From UBA1672 sp963977495 (lineage in GTDB: Bacteria > Pseudomonadota > Alphaproteobacteria > Micavibrionales > Micavibrionaceae), in assembly GCA_963977495.1 (NCBI GenBank), contig CAXBOT010000006.1, positions 1 to 64,000 of the forward strand: a stretch of 64,000 nt of DNA, given 5' to 3'. The position numbers and the translations under genes are program-made. Below are positions 42,001-49,159 of the stretch, piece after piece (position 1 is the first letter of the stretch; each line of letters starts with the position of its first letter). The notes under the pieces are model-generated. The model had not been told where the DNA came from. It saw only the letters and a list, made by a program, of their open reading frames with translations, and did not search any database.

Positions 42001-43846
42001 GAACATCGGCTTCTAAAATATTATCGCCCGGTCTGATGGCTCCGGTTGAATCCGCGCTCATCGAATCCGGTTGGTGTCCGTGCATCCAGATATGCAGCGG
42101 CGGGATACCAAGCTGTATTGAATCATCCCATTTATAATCACCGGTATGTCTGTGAGATCCAGCTTCGGTGATGATATCATACATTAAACCCGGATCAGAG
42201 TGCGGCATGGGGCCGACGCGCACTTCAAAAACATCATTAATGCGAAGTCTCGGAAAATATTCGTATGACCCCATTTTTTCGCCGGGCTGAACCTCTGTCC
42301 ATTGCTCAATCTTTGTCCCTGCAATTTGCGTTTCTTTAATCGCGTTCGGATCTTGGGGGTTGATATCGGTCAGTAGGTTAATTGGATAACATTTTTCGAA
42401 AATTTCATCCTTAATGGTATTTTCAATATCTAATTCGGACATATCCCGTTTGAGCTGTAGCATGGTCATTTCATTCATAATCAAAAGCGGAAGCGCATAC
42501 CCCTTTTTCACAAGATAGGCAAGTTGCCCCAAATGGTCTTTATGACGGTGGGTAAATAAGATAGCGCCGACAGGCTCTTGCGGTTCATGAGCTTTATCAT
42601 GTTTATGCCGCAGATACCGTCCGGCATTGAAAAAGGCCACATCAAAAACATCGTGAAATAAAACACCAGCATCAATCATCAGGGATGCATTTTTTTGCTT
42701 TCCCTCATCGTTGAAAAACTCATAGCCGATAATATATTGGTTCGCGCCGATATTTTGATCTGCCGTAGAGACATAAGAGGTCTGATTATTTCCGCCAATC
42801 GCAGAAAACGTCATAATCCCTTGTTTCGGGACGGTGTGTTTTTCGTTTAGATGCGGATAAATTCCAGTATAAAGATTAATATCCGTTGGCAACATAAAGC
42901 GTCGTTCATGCGGCGGTTTTTTCAAATCATCAATCAATGCACGATCACCAGCGCGTACCATACGGTTGATATTTCTGATGGCTTTCATAACAGAGCCAAC
43001 CGCGCGGCTATCACTCAGATCCATTTTTACCCCCATATAGTGAAGGGACTTTATGCGTGCCTCTGCTTTGGGACTATCTTTGTTGGGTCTGACCTCAACT
43101 TTGTATAATTCTTCTTCTTTTTTACCACCGTCATTCTGAACGGTCACTGTGCCGGTAATATCCAGATGATTATGGTTACGCCCACGTTTGTAATGATATT
43201 TGAACATTGAGTTCTGATGTTCTTCGCCTTGTCCGAAAAGGGTGAGCACTCTGGACTGTTGATCATTCTCTACATATTTTTGTGGGCCGACCCCCAGAAT
43301 GGCATGCAAAAATAAAGCCGGATAAACCGGCTCTGCATCAGGATTAATAATTTCACCAACGGTCGTCTTTATGTCCCCGCTGGCGTATAATCCAGGCCAG
43401 GCACGCTTCCCGAACCCTGCCCCATATCCGGCACCGGATATTAATTGCACAGGATTAACCCATTCATTTTTCGATATAACAGCCTCAGAAAGAGGCTTAG
43501 TGATACGCGGCAACGAAACATGGTGTTTGTGATCATCGAGGTCTAAATCTTGCCCGTCTACGTTTGCTTTGATGATTGTGATTGTGTTTTCATCCTGCGC
43601 GCATGACAGGTACAGAAATGGAACACTTTCATTTTTACCGTTATTATGATGATGGGAATATGTGAAGGTAACATCAAAACCAAGGGTTGTTTTCTCAGCC
43701 TTGATCATCAAGGTTCTTATCTCTCCAGTTTCCAAATCAGTCGCAACCGTAGCGAAGCTAGACTCGTTTGAATTGCGCAGGTGTTCGTGTAAATCGCGCA
43801 CACCGAAAGAAGAGAAAAACTCCTCCTTATCGTAGGGTTTATCCAT
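39098..43846 (-). CDS. Fusion of RNase J-like beta-CASP metallo-hydrolase and exonuclease I (SbcB)-type 3'-5' exonuclease
   Basis: 1582 residues. Residues ~1-300 are unassigned and beta-rich. The metallo-beta-lactamase domain has THRHKDH at 432-438 with an upstream Asp in LMIDAGV; later blocks fit beta-CASP/RNase J: YALLVTGTQDEAFSSLNRAA, IRHSSGHNN and FIFPVHGGPHQLQKH. From ~980 to 1440 is a DEDD exonuclease closest to E. coli ExoI: DTETGG (Asp987, Glu989), MPSPIAMLVTGTHP, WHNERFD (Asp1100), AHGGQYD (His1176, Asp1181), then the ExoI-specific C-terminal domains (PIFSYVSPSAKRPKPQMG; NPIVVPARYGL). The C-terminal ~150 residues are unassigned. All catalytic residues appear intact. It is divergent from a cyclase-like gene by 85 bp and followed by a 5'-nucleotidase. 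I know of no described protein with this domain pair, but cannot search. Confidence 0.8.
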   Translation of the reverse strand: MDKPYDKEEFFSSFGVRDLHEHLRNSNESSFATVATDLETGEIRTLMIKAEKTTLGFDVTFTYSHHHNNGKNESVPFLYLSCAQDENTITIIKANVDGQDLDLDDHKHHVSLPRITKPLSEAVISKNEWVNPVQLISGAGYGAGFGKRAWPGLYASGDIKTTVGEIINPDAEPVYPALFLHAILGVGPQKYVENDQQSRVLTLFGQGEEHQNSMFKYHYKRGRNHNHLDITGTVTVQNDGGKKEEELYKVEVRPNKDSPKAEARIKSLHYMGVKMDLSDSRAVGSVMKAIRNINRMVRAGDRALIDDLKKPPHERRFMLPTDINLYTGIYPHLNEKHTVPKQGIMTFSAIGGNNQTSYVSTADQNIGANQYIIGYEFFNDEGKQKNASLMIDAGVLFHDVFDVAFFNAGRYLRHKHDKAHEPQEPVGAILFTHRHKDHLGQLAYLVKKGYALPLLIMNEMTMLQLKRDMSELDIENTIKDEIFEKCYPINLLTDINPQDPNAIKETQIAGTKIEQWTEVQPGEKMGSYEYFPRLRINDVFEVRVGPMPHSDPGLMYDIITEAGSHRHTGDYKWDDSIQLGIPPLHIWMHGHQPDSMSADSTGAIRPGDNILEADVRQDIVKTVKDHAEQRFVFPMLGSNVTRLGTLVAALGQTNKRTLIIDGKAVEDLVRDADKVYDLKKWAKDFHDVDIIMQTQKTKVEPLLSDPSRDGEYALLVTGTQDEAFSSLNRAARDALPPHRWNIRSNDIIAPLQGVIPTGDNYFRRMALKDYVEMFHGAHVILPEAIDKEAEAMETLAEQSTYGPPMIRHSSGHNNAAGIERGIIESGVPFIFPVHGGPHQLQKHLEIAEKVGADTTVVTGSMEMRIEKGKKVSFYRTVPSEFIGVTNHTPSRDKFYLKGRFSTSVMPIKPISTSLVAQLVDTFEDTARGIAGVNSHFEMGQSLPVSLSRSFNADNLQGFLKQDIAFGIDKYKEGVFADKGIHAIGAADTETGGLSPMRHLMREFALTIQDVETRETIKNIQLFQRIPDYRMPSPIAMLVTGTHPKDLEDGLPAAQFVDEMNTALTLVKKHSHALAEEKSENGKVSRHDIKALIVWHNERFDSKFIAKEAARNLDTNTRLHQTYKTISIDTRAISRALAAYAPGEYKVAKKPDADFMDHTLESLSRENGLSYDEKKAHGGQYDTNLCMDLFWKQYDIAPDLAEQMIINADASTSHLLNDIMGMDMGFNGPHPIFSYVSPSAKRPKPQMGSFIGTMDSERYAVVFNLKHDPNDYLHLPATKIAEMLADYDNDVFEVLDLRQNPIVVPARYGLRVKANGTVPKETLDRRAGVIKRHLNYVDPQNEWKTIAQKVSEAWNNDRELRILKGRIAHNQKDGDEPKYHNDYRRPDEYPDLERQLDSGGGRAARPEHGAQNLLRMRAKAGMNSAYRHVTKTVRDYVESVRADDIPSANIFYNALLKERNVLEETMDTINQVHYDFDPDHMLEEDLERTEAMRDFLAYQHYLEAKGEIDALDGDPDLYARYIGDDPKKKKLFKAIKSWVTEHGDAAILSERTKLFINPIRKYSRAGRPHNDKDRSLEELDPVV

Positions 43847-43882
43847 GTTTTTAAATCTCTAAATCGTTCTCCGTAATCAGTA

Positions 43883-43922
43883 TTAAAAAAAATCATGTTG
43901 TGATGCAACAATTTTTTTTATT
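43883..43922. promoter_or_regulatory. A8-hairpin-T8 palindrome between divergent nuclease and cyclase genes
   Basis: TGTTG (43896-43900) pairs with CAACA (43906-43910) around TGATG; an A-run precedes and a T-run follows, extending the symmetry. It could be an operator controlling both divergent genes or a two-way terminator/attenuator. Confidence 0.45.
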
Positions 43923-43931
43923 AAAATTTTT

Positions 43932-45062
43932 ATGATTTATTTTTTGCAAAATTATATCGAAATGGATATATGTCTAGCTATGGAAAATGCGGCAAATTTA
44001 CTGAGAAATCTCGAAAATACATCTTATGGTATTGGGCGGACTTTTTCTGAAGCAGGCCTGAACGGATACATGGCTTCAGCTATTTTTGTGGCATCAACCG
44101 AATCGCCGGGCACTGTTTTTGCGGTGACGCATGCGGGTGGGTCACAACAACATTACGCGCGCACAGACAAACATGTTTATCTACGCCGTTTTTCTCCGAA
44201 CAACAGTATTGCCGCGCAGGTTTTCGGTGAAAATGAAGCCTCTATGTACGCGAGTCGTATGTTTCCTGATGAACATCTATGTATCAATATGCCTATCAAG
44301 CACCAAGGCAGACCGGATAATGATTTATATTCACGCGGTATGTTGCAGGTTGTTTTTGGCACTGATTCGGGGGTGGATTTAGGCGACGTTAAATCTCATT
44401 TAGAAAGCCAGCCGACATTTCAGGCACTTTCCGGCATTATCGTGCCGTTGCTTGATGGGGTGGATGACGGGCGTGATTCTTTCTTTAAAGTTAGAGAGCC
44501 ATATAACGCCAATTCGGTTGTTATGTTTTTTGATATATCCGATTTTTCCGGTCACTCTAATCGTTTAGGACATTACAGAGCGCAGGATTTCGCTGATAAA
44601 TTTTGTCAGGATTTTATGAACCCGATTAGCGCGGAGTACGGTGCGAATCTTCTGCGATATGAAGGTGATGGGCTTTGGCTTGATATGCCGATTGATCAGT
44701 TTGCCTCGGACGCAGAGCGCCGTGAACAAATGAAAAATGCGATTGAAATGGCGCGGCACGCCACAAGCGAATTTAGCGCCTTTGCTGTTGATCAGGATCA
44801 TGGTTTTCAAGATGCTAAGCTTAAAGTGTCTATAGAACTTGGTGAGGTCAGGGATTATTACTGGAATCAAAATCAGGGATTGATTATGAAGCCGAATGAT
44901 CGCTCCGGCTCCGTATTTTTACATATTAGGAATGCTGATCATGCGGTTGCGCGTCGCGACAAAAACGACATTGTCCTTGGTCCTGAGTTAAGGGCAGAGC
45001 TTGGTCATACGAGCATATATAATATTTCTCCCGATGATTTTGAGCATTATTTTCCACAATAG
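43932..45062 (+). CDS. Class III nucleotidyl (adenylate/guanylate) cyclase-like protein
   Basis: 376 residues; the first ATG is used, but ATG codons at 43962 and 43980 are alternatives and no strong RBS is seen. The N-terminal ~185 residues are a GAF-like sensory region (unassigned). The C-terminal half matches a class III cyclase catalytic domain: VVMFFDISDFSGHSN with metal-binding Asp201, then YGANLLRYEGDGLWL with Asp246. The 45-residue spacing equals that of the two metal aspartates in known cyclases. The later segment SGSVFLHIRNADHA...DIVLGPELRAELG matches the GD-xVN-xAxRL to vS region. Substrate base cannot be told. Divergent from the nuclease fusion, which makes a signalling link plausible. 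Confidence 0.7.
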   Translation: MIYFLQNYIEMDICLAMENAANLLRNLENTSYGIGRTFSEAGLNGYMASAIFVASTESPGTVFAVTHAGGSQQHYARTDKHVYLRRFSPNNSIAAQVFGENEASMYASRMFPDEHLCINMPIKHQGRPDNDLYSRGMLQVVFGTDSGVDLGDVKSHLESQPTFQALSGIIVPLLDGVDDGRDSFFKVREPYNANSVVMFFDISDFSGHSNRLGHYRAQDFADKFCQDFMNPISAEYGANLLRYEGDGLWLDMPIDQFASDAERREQMKNAIEMARHATSEFSAFAVDQDHGFQDAKLKVSIELGEVRDYYWNQNQGLIMKPNDRSGSVFLHIRNADHAVARRDKNDIVLGPELRAELGHTSIYNISPDDFEHYFPQ

Positions 45063-45270
45063 AGGTTATCACATAATTTTATGGTTAATTGGTTGTGTAG
45101 GTAGCAAGAAAAAACCTCAAAATTAAGTTACTAGAGCACCTTTCGAAAATACTAATGCTTCATTGCTATTACTGATGATGCCGGTACCGGTGCAAATTAC
45201 CTCAGAGATCAAAGAGCCAAGAAGTGCGGAAGTATACGGGGGAGGGTATTCTTCGTTTTGACTTGCCTTT

Positions 45271-45285
45271 TGACACGGAGTGTCA
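45271..45285. promoter_or_regulatory. Inverted repeat upstream of AspT-like transporter gene
   Basis: TGACAC-GGA-GTGTCA, followed by another TGTCA half site at 45291. It lies 47 bp before the transporter start, inside the 269-bp gap 45063-45331 where no gene is seen. Confidence 0.4.
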
Positions 45286-45331
45286 TTAGGTGTCACACAT
45301 TTGGTTTAAATTAGAATTGTGACATAAGGCG

Positions 45332-46996
45332 ATGGAAGTTAACATATACGACATACTACTTAGCGATAAGGTGCTTGTGATTTTTACAGTTATAAGCATG
45401 GGGTATTTACTTGGAAAGCTAAATATCTTTGGCTTTAGGCTAGGCAATGTCACTGGTGTTTTGATTATTGGACTTTTATTTGGTTCATTTGGTTTCGTTG
45501 GGGTACCTGAATTAGCCACGTTTGGATTTACAATTTTTATATTCTGTGTCGGCCTTCAAGCGGGCCCAAGCTTCTTTGCAGCATTTGCTTCTGATGGAAC
45601 TAAGTATTTAGCTATTTCATTCATTGTTGCAATTTCTGCCGTTACTTTATGTCAGCTATTTTCTGTTGTTTTTGATATGGAACTTGGATTAGCCGCTGGC
45701 ATGCTCGCTGGCTCTTTAACGAGCACACCAACACTTGTAGGAGCGCAGGACGCCGTACGCGGTGGTTTAGTGCCCATGCCCAATGACATCTCTGCCGAAC
45801 AAGTTATTAAGAATATTAGCGTCGCTTATTCCTTGACTTATCTCTTCGGAATTGGGGGGTTAATGTTTATCATTAAATTTATCCCGACAATCTTTAGTAT
45901 TGATCTACCTGCAGAATCTAGAAAAATAATGCCCACTAGAGCAAACATAAAACCAATAAATGAAAACAACTTGCCGATGGTCAGGACGTATCAAATTGAT
46001 AGTGGTAAGCTGGTTGGTAAAAACATTGCTCAAATCCAAGAAGAAACAAAGCAATATTTTACGGTACTCGGAATTCGCAGAGATCAGAAAATTATAGATT
46101 TAGACGTTAATATCACGATACAAAAAAATGATATAATTTCTGTCGTTGCTTCTATTGCGCAGCATAATCTTGCAAAAAACAATAAAATGCCGGAAGTTTT
46201 TGATAAAGAGCTATTAAACTATAGAATTCGTACCAAAGAGATTGTCATCGCTAAATCTGATTGTGCAGGAATGTCAATACAGGAACTTCACCTTGAGTCG
46301 GAACATGCGTGTTTCCCATTAGGGCTTGTTCGTATGGGAATTAGGCTTCCAATTAGTAAAAACACGATCATACAAAAAGGCGATAAACTGGAGGTTATTG
46401 GAGAAGAAGAACACATAATCAAACTTAGCGAAACATTAGGAACTCTTGAAACTGATTTGGAAAGGACTGATTTGCTGACATTGTGTCTCGGAGTTGCATT
46501 AGGGCTTCTTCTTGGAACAATTGTTATAAATCTAGGTGAGATATCAATCGGGTTGGGAAGTGCTGGCGGGTTACTAATTGTTGGTATTCTTGTTGGGTTT
46601 TTCAGGTCTGTTCACCCGACTTTTGGCGCTTTTCCCCGTGCTGCAAGGAACATTATGATGGATTTTGGTATTGTTCTCTTTATGTCCTCCATAGGCTTGA
46701 ACGCAGGAAGTGAAGTCTTAGGGGCCTTATCATCCGTTGGGTTTATGCTCATATTATGTGGCATGAGCATAACTATTATACCGGTTTTAGTGGCCTTCCT
46801 TTTTGGCCGTTATGTGTTAAGAATGAATGCGGCTCTATTGTTAGGATCCATAACTGGATCTATGACAAGTACACCATCTCTCAACCTTGTAAATGAAGCT
46901 GCCAATAGTCAAGTGCCTGGGCTTGGCTACGCTGGTAGCTATGCATTCTCGAATGTAATTTTAACGTTCTGCGGTGCTTTAATGGTTTTTCTTTAA
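45332..46996 (+). CDS. AspT/YidE-family (AAE) membrane transporter with central RCK_C domains
   Basis: 554 residues. Two homologous membrane halves (~10-190 and ~385-554) each carry the duplicated AspT/YidE signature: GFTIFIFCVGLQAGPSF with AGMLAGSLTSTPTLVGA, and DFGIVLFMSSIGLNAGSE with LLGSITGSMTSTPSLNLV. Between them two RCK_C (TrkA_C) ligand-binding domains sit at ~210-290 and ~300-375 (VGKNIAQIQEETKQYFTVLGI; AGMSIQELHLESEHACFPLG). AAE transporters include aspartate:alanine and succinate exchangers; the substrate here is unknown. Single gene, preceded by an inverted repeat. Confidence 0.85.
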   Translation: MEVNIYDILLSDKVLVIFTVISMGYLLGKLNIFGFRLGNVTGVLIIGLLFGSFGFVGVPELATFGFTIFIFCVGLQAGPSFFAAFASDGTKYLAISFIVAISAVTLCQLFSVVFDMELGLAAGMLAGSLTSTPTLVGAQDAVRGGLVPMPNDISAEQVIKNISVAYSLTYLFGIGGLMFIIKFIPTIFSIDLPAESRKIMPTRANIKPINENNLPMVRTYQIDSGKLVGKNIAQIQEETKQYFTVLGIRRDQKIIDLDVNITIQKNDIISVVASIAQHNLAKNNKMPEVFDKELLNYRIRTKEIVIAKSDCAGMSIQELHLESEHACFPLGLVRMGIRLPISKNTIIQKGDKLEVIGEEEHIIKLSETLGTLETDLERTDLLTLCLGVALGLLLGTIVINLGEISIGLGSAGGLLIVGILVGFFRSVHPTFGAFPRAARNIMMDFGIVLFMSSIGLNAGSEVLGALSSVGFMLILCGMSITIIPVLVAFLFGRYVLRMNAALLLGSITGSMTSTPSLNLVNEAANSQVPGLGYAGSYAFSNVILTFCGALMVFL

Positions 46997-47123
46997 GGGA
47001 AGTTTAGTTTTGGAAAGGAGTGAGTAAAACAATAAAAATAAAAGAGGATACGGTAGGCGGCGAGACAAAGATCAGAGATATTCGCATCTCTACATGATAA
47101 TTAAAGTCTGGACATTCGTTTCT

Positions 47124-47654
47124 TTATTTATTCCATGGCATTTTGGAGAGTATCATAGCCAATCCGCACCACCCCGTTAAGCCTGCAAAGCATAATGCTG
47201 CACCCAAAATTCCCGCCAACACAAAAGCTATTTGCACTCCCGTAAACCCAATCACAACACATAGAGCGATTAAGAACCCAATAATAATCTGAACTTGTCT
47301 GAAAATTGATATGTTTGCTGATGAAGTCGATGATTCAATAATGGGTAAACCTTGCGCTTTCCATGCTTCAATTCCGCCTTCGATGTTGATGATTTTATTC
47401 TGACAAGACCCCAAGCCCTGAATACGTTCACATGCCATTTGGCCGCGCGAACCCTTCAAGCACTGAAAGAGTATAGTTTTTTTTGCGGGAATTTCCAACA
47501 TTTGAAACCCGACCTCTAAAACACTTAAAGGGACAGAGATTGCATAAGCAATGTGACTTTCCTTAAACTCATCCGGTTCACGTACATCGATTAAAACGGC
47601 CTCGCCATTTTTAATCAGAGCGGCGGCCTGTTCGACACTAATACTTTTGGTCAT
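47124..47654 (-). CDS. Rhodanese-domain membrane protein (rhodanese + DUF2892)
   Basis: 176 residues. Residues ~5-105 are a rhodanese with the active-site loop FQCLKGSRG; the Cys is intact. The rest has two transmembrane helices (~118-165) of the DUF2892 type (FRQVQIIIGFLIALCVVIGF; GWCGLAMILSKMPWN). Overlaps the upstream ArsR-type regulator by 4 bp (ATGA), so it is coregulated. This pair is typical of BigR/SqrR operons that handle persulfide and hydrogen sulfide: the rhodanese moves sulfane sulfur at the membrane. Confidence 0.9.
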   Translation of the reverse strand: MTKSISVEQAAALIKNGEAVLIDVREPDEFKESHIAYAISVPLSVLEVGFQMLEIPAKKTILFQCLKGSRGQMACERIQGLGSCQNKIINIEGGIEAWKAQGLPIIESSTSSANISIFRQVQIIIGFLIALCVVIGFTGVQIAFVLAGILGAALCFAGLTGWCGLAMILSKMPWNK

Positions 47655-47962
47655 TTTGTACTCTCCTTATCCAGTTTTTGGCAAAATTCCTTATAAAGAA
47701 CATCCATTATTTTAAGAACAGCGTTATTATTAATACGATAATATAATGTGCGGTGGTCTCGCCGGAATGTAACGATTTCTTCCTCTTTTAGCTTGGATAA
47801 ATGCTGCGACATAGATGTTTGGGCCAAACCCGTTGCCGCAATCAATTCTGTGACGCTTTTTTCACTTTCTACTAATTGACAGAGAATGAGCAAGCGATGC
47901 GGGCTAGCCAATCCCTTTAAAAAACCAGAGGCACGATCCGCATTATCTTCTATTTCTTTCAT
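47651..47962 (-). CDS. ArsR-family regulator of BigR/SqrR (persulfide-sensing) type
   Basis: 103 residues. The winged-helix core is LASPHRLLILCQLVESEKSV, ELIAATGLAQTSMSQHLSKLKEEEIV, and RDHRTLYYRINN. Cys28 (ILCQL) and Cys94 (EFCQKL) sit where SqrR/BigR carry the two cysteines that form a tetrasulfide bond with reactive sulfur; the pair and the linked rhodanese support that assignment. No metal-site Cys cluster of ArsR proper is present. Divergent from dps across 72 bp with a palindrome, so it may repress both transcripts. Confidence 0.85.
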   Translation of the reverse strand: MKEIEDNADRASGFLKGLASPHRLLILCQLVESEKSVTELIAATGLAQTSMSQHLSKLKEEEIVTFRRDHRTLYYRINNNAVLKIMDVLYKEFCQKLDKESTK

Positions 47963-47993
47963 TAAAAAATCACCCTTTACAATTTATAAAAAC

Positions 47994-48003
47994 ATGATAT
48001 CAT
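47994..48003. promoter_or_regulatory. Palindromic operator candidate between bigR-like and dps genes
   Basis: ATGATATCAT lies in an AT-rich stretch centred between the divergent starts. The position fits a BigR/SqrR operator. Confidence 0.45.
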
Positions 48004-48034
48004 AAAAATATAATATAAAACAAGAGGAAATAAT

Positions 48035-48475
48035 ATGAGCAATAAGCCCACAGCCCACGCTTTAAAAATTGTTTTGGCAGACAGTTATGCCCTTTACCTG
48101 AAAACGCATAATTATCATTGGAACGTTGAGGGGGCTAACTTCAGAGCTTTGCACTTGATGTTTGAAGGACAATATACGGATCTAGCTATAGCGGTGGACG
48201 ACATAGCAGAGCGCATAAGAGCCCTGGGAGAAAAAGCACCCGGTACATTCTCTGCATTTTCAAAACTCTCCTCCATCAAAGAAGGGGATGAGAATGCCAG
48301 TGCAGCTTCTATGATTAAAGAGCTTGCAAATTCTCAAGATACGATCATTGGAAGCCTTAAAAATGCTTTGGATGTGGCACAAAAAGCCAATGATGAAGTG
48401 ACTGCCGGACTTTTAATTGATCGCATGGGGGTTCATGAGAAAGCGGCATGGATGTTAAAAAGCACAGTAGTCTAA
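48035..48475 (+). CDS. dps: Dps-family ferritin-like DNA-protection protein
   Basis: 146 residues. Ferritin-like four-helix fold with the Dps ferroxidase residues: KTHNYHWNVEG (His pair), FEGQYTDLAIAVDDIAERIRALG (Asp/Glu). It oxidises ferrous iron with peroxide, stores the ferric core and can coat DNA. No long Lys-rich tail. RBS AAGAGGAA precedes the ATG. Sits 25 bp before an AhpD-like gene and divergent from the sulfur-stress regulator, consistent with an oxidative/redox stress pair. Confidence 0.92.
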   Translation: MSNKPTAHALKIVLADSYALYLKTHNYHWNVEGANFRALHLMFEGQYTDLAIAVDDIAERIRALGEKAPGTFSAFSKLSSIKEGDENASAASMIKELANSQDTIIGSLKNALDVAQKANDEVTAGLLIDRMGVHEKAAWMLKSTVV

Positions 48476-48500
48476 CCTTAATTAACCGAGGAGAAAGAAA

Positions 48501-48842
48501 ATGACTAAAGATTACAAAGCGCTAACAAAAGATATTTCTGAATATGCAGGTGAGCTAAAAAAAGCAGTGCCGGACGCAATGAACGGGTTTTACGCTCTTT
48601 CTAAGGCGGCAACGGCTGATGGTGCGATTGATAAAAAAACGAAGGAATTCATTGCCCTTGCAATTGGCGTGACCCAACGTTGTGATGGGTGTATCGGATT
48701 TCATATCAAGGCTCTTATAGGCTTAGGCGCCACACGAGAAGAGGTCGCTGAAATTATGGCTATGTGCGTTTATATGGGCGGCGGCCCTGCCCTTATGTAT
48801 GCGGCGGATGCTTTAAGGGCCTTTGATCAGTTTGACGGTTGA
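48501..48842 (+). CDS. AhpD-like carboxymuconolactone decarboxylase-family protein
   Basis: 113 residues with the CxxC redox motif in TQRCDGCIGFHIKALIGLGATREEV, the AhpD/CMD signature. Such proteins act as alkylhydroperoxidases or thiol-disulfide partners. The gene follows dps by 25 bp with a strong RBS (GAGGAGAAAG). Its last 54 bp and the downstream 206 bp are duplicated at 62059-62318, where an IS6 element has removed the rest of the second copy. A terminator hairpin follows at 48854-48876. Confidence 0.9.
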   Translation: MTKDYKALTKDISEYAGELKKAVPDAMNGFYALSKAATADGAIDKKTKEFIALAIGVTQRCDGCIGFHIKALIGLGATREEVAEIMAMCVYMGGGPALMYAADALRAFDQFDG

Positions 48843-48853
48843 TTTAGTGCCGC

Positions 48854-48876
48854 CAGATAAAACACAGTTTTGTCTG
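48854..48876. terminator. Hairpin between ahpD-like gene and ompW remnant
   Basis: CAGATAAAAC pairs with GTTTTGTCTG (one mismatch) over a 3-nt loop. It probably serves as a two-way terminator; the identical hairpin is at 62124-62146. Confidence 0.55.
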
Positions 48877-48890
48877 ATGACTTTTTCTGA

Positions 48891-49048
48891 TTAAAAGCGG
48901 TATGATACGCTCGCTCCGATAGTCCATGGATTGATATCAACGTCATAGGCGTTCAATGCGCCGTTATTAACGCTGGCATCGACATTTAGGTCAATATATT
49001 TAGCATCCATATTAAGGCCCCAATTTTTGTTAATCCAGTAATCAAAAC
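48891..49048 (-). pseudogene. 3' fragment of ompW
   Basis: Encodes the last ~52 residues of the OmpW protein found whole at 62161-62802 (FDYWINKNWGLNMDAKYIDL in pattern, ending GASVSYRF) and stops abruptly where the 50-bp repeat 49049-49100 begins. An in-frame extension through that repeat gives a short ORF without signal peptide. Not functional as a barrel. Confidence 0.92.
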
Positions 49049-49100
49049 ACTCCTTTGCGCAAGACCTTATAAATGGTCTCATAAGACCTGACGGGGAACA
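49049..49100. repeat. ~50-bp junction repeat, copy A
   Basis: ACTCCTTTGCGCAAGACC, then an AGACC/GGTCT inverted-repeat core, then CTGACGGGG. Nearly the same sequence lies at 58410-58462. Each copy directly abuts a truncated gene (ompW fragment here, ABC ATPase fragment there), so it looks like a mobile-element end or recombination site. Confidence 0.8.
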
Positions 49101-49159
49101 CATTGGCAACTCGATGTTATTGATTATATTTCATTCATAAAATCGCATATGATGAAGAT

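Larger units (their letters stand above)
48789..49048. repeat. 260-bp duplication, copy A (ahpD 3' end / ompW 3' end)
   Basis: Matches 62059-62318 with about five differences. In this copy ahpD is whole and ompW is cut; in copy B the reverse holds. Confidence 0.95.

Noticed and set aside
48891..49109. 72-codon minus-strand gene
   Set aside because: Its C-terminal part is a duplicated ompW end and its N-terminal part comes from the junction repeat; no signal peptide or RBS.
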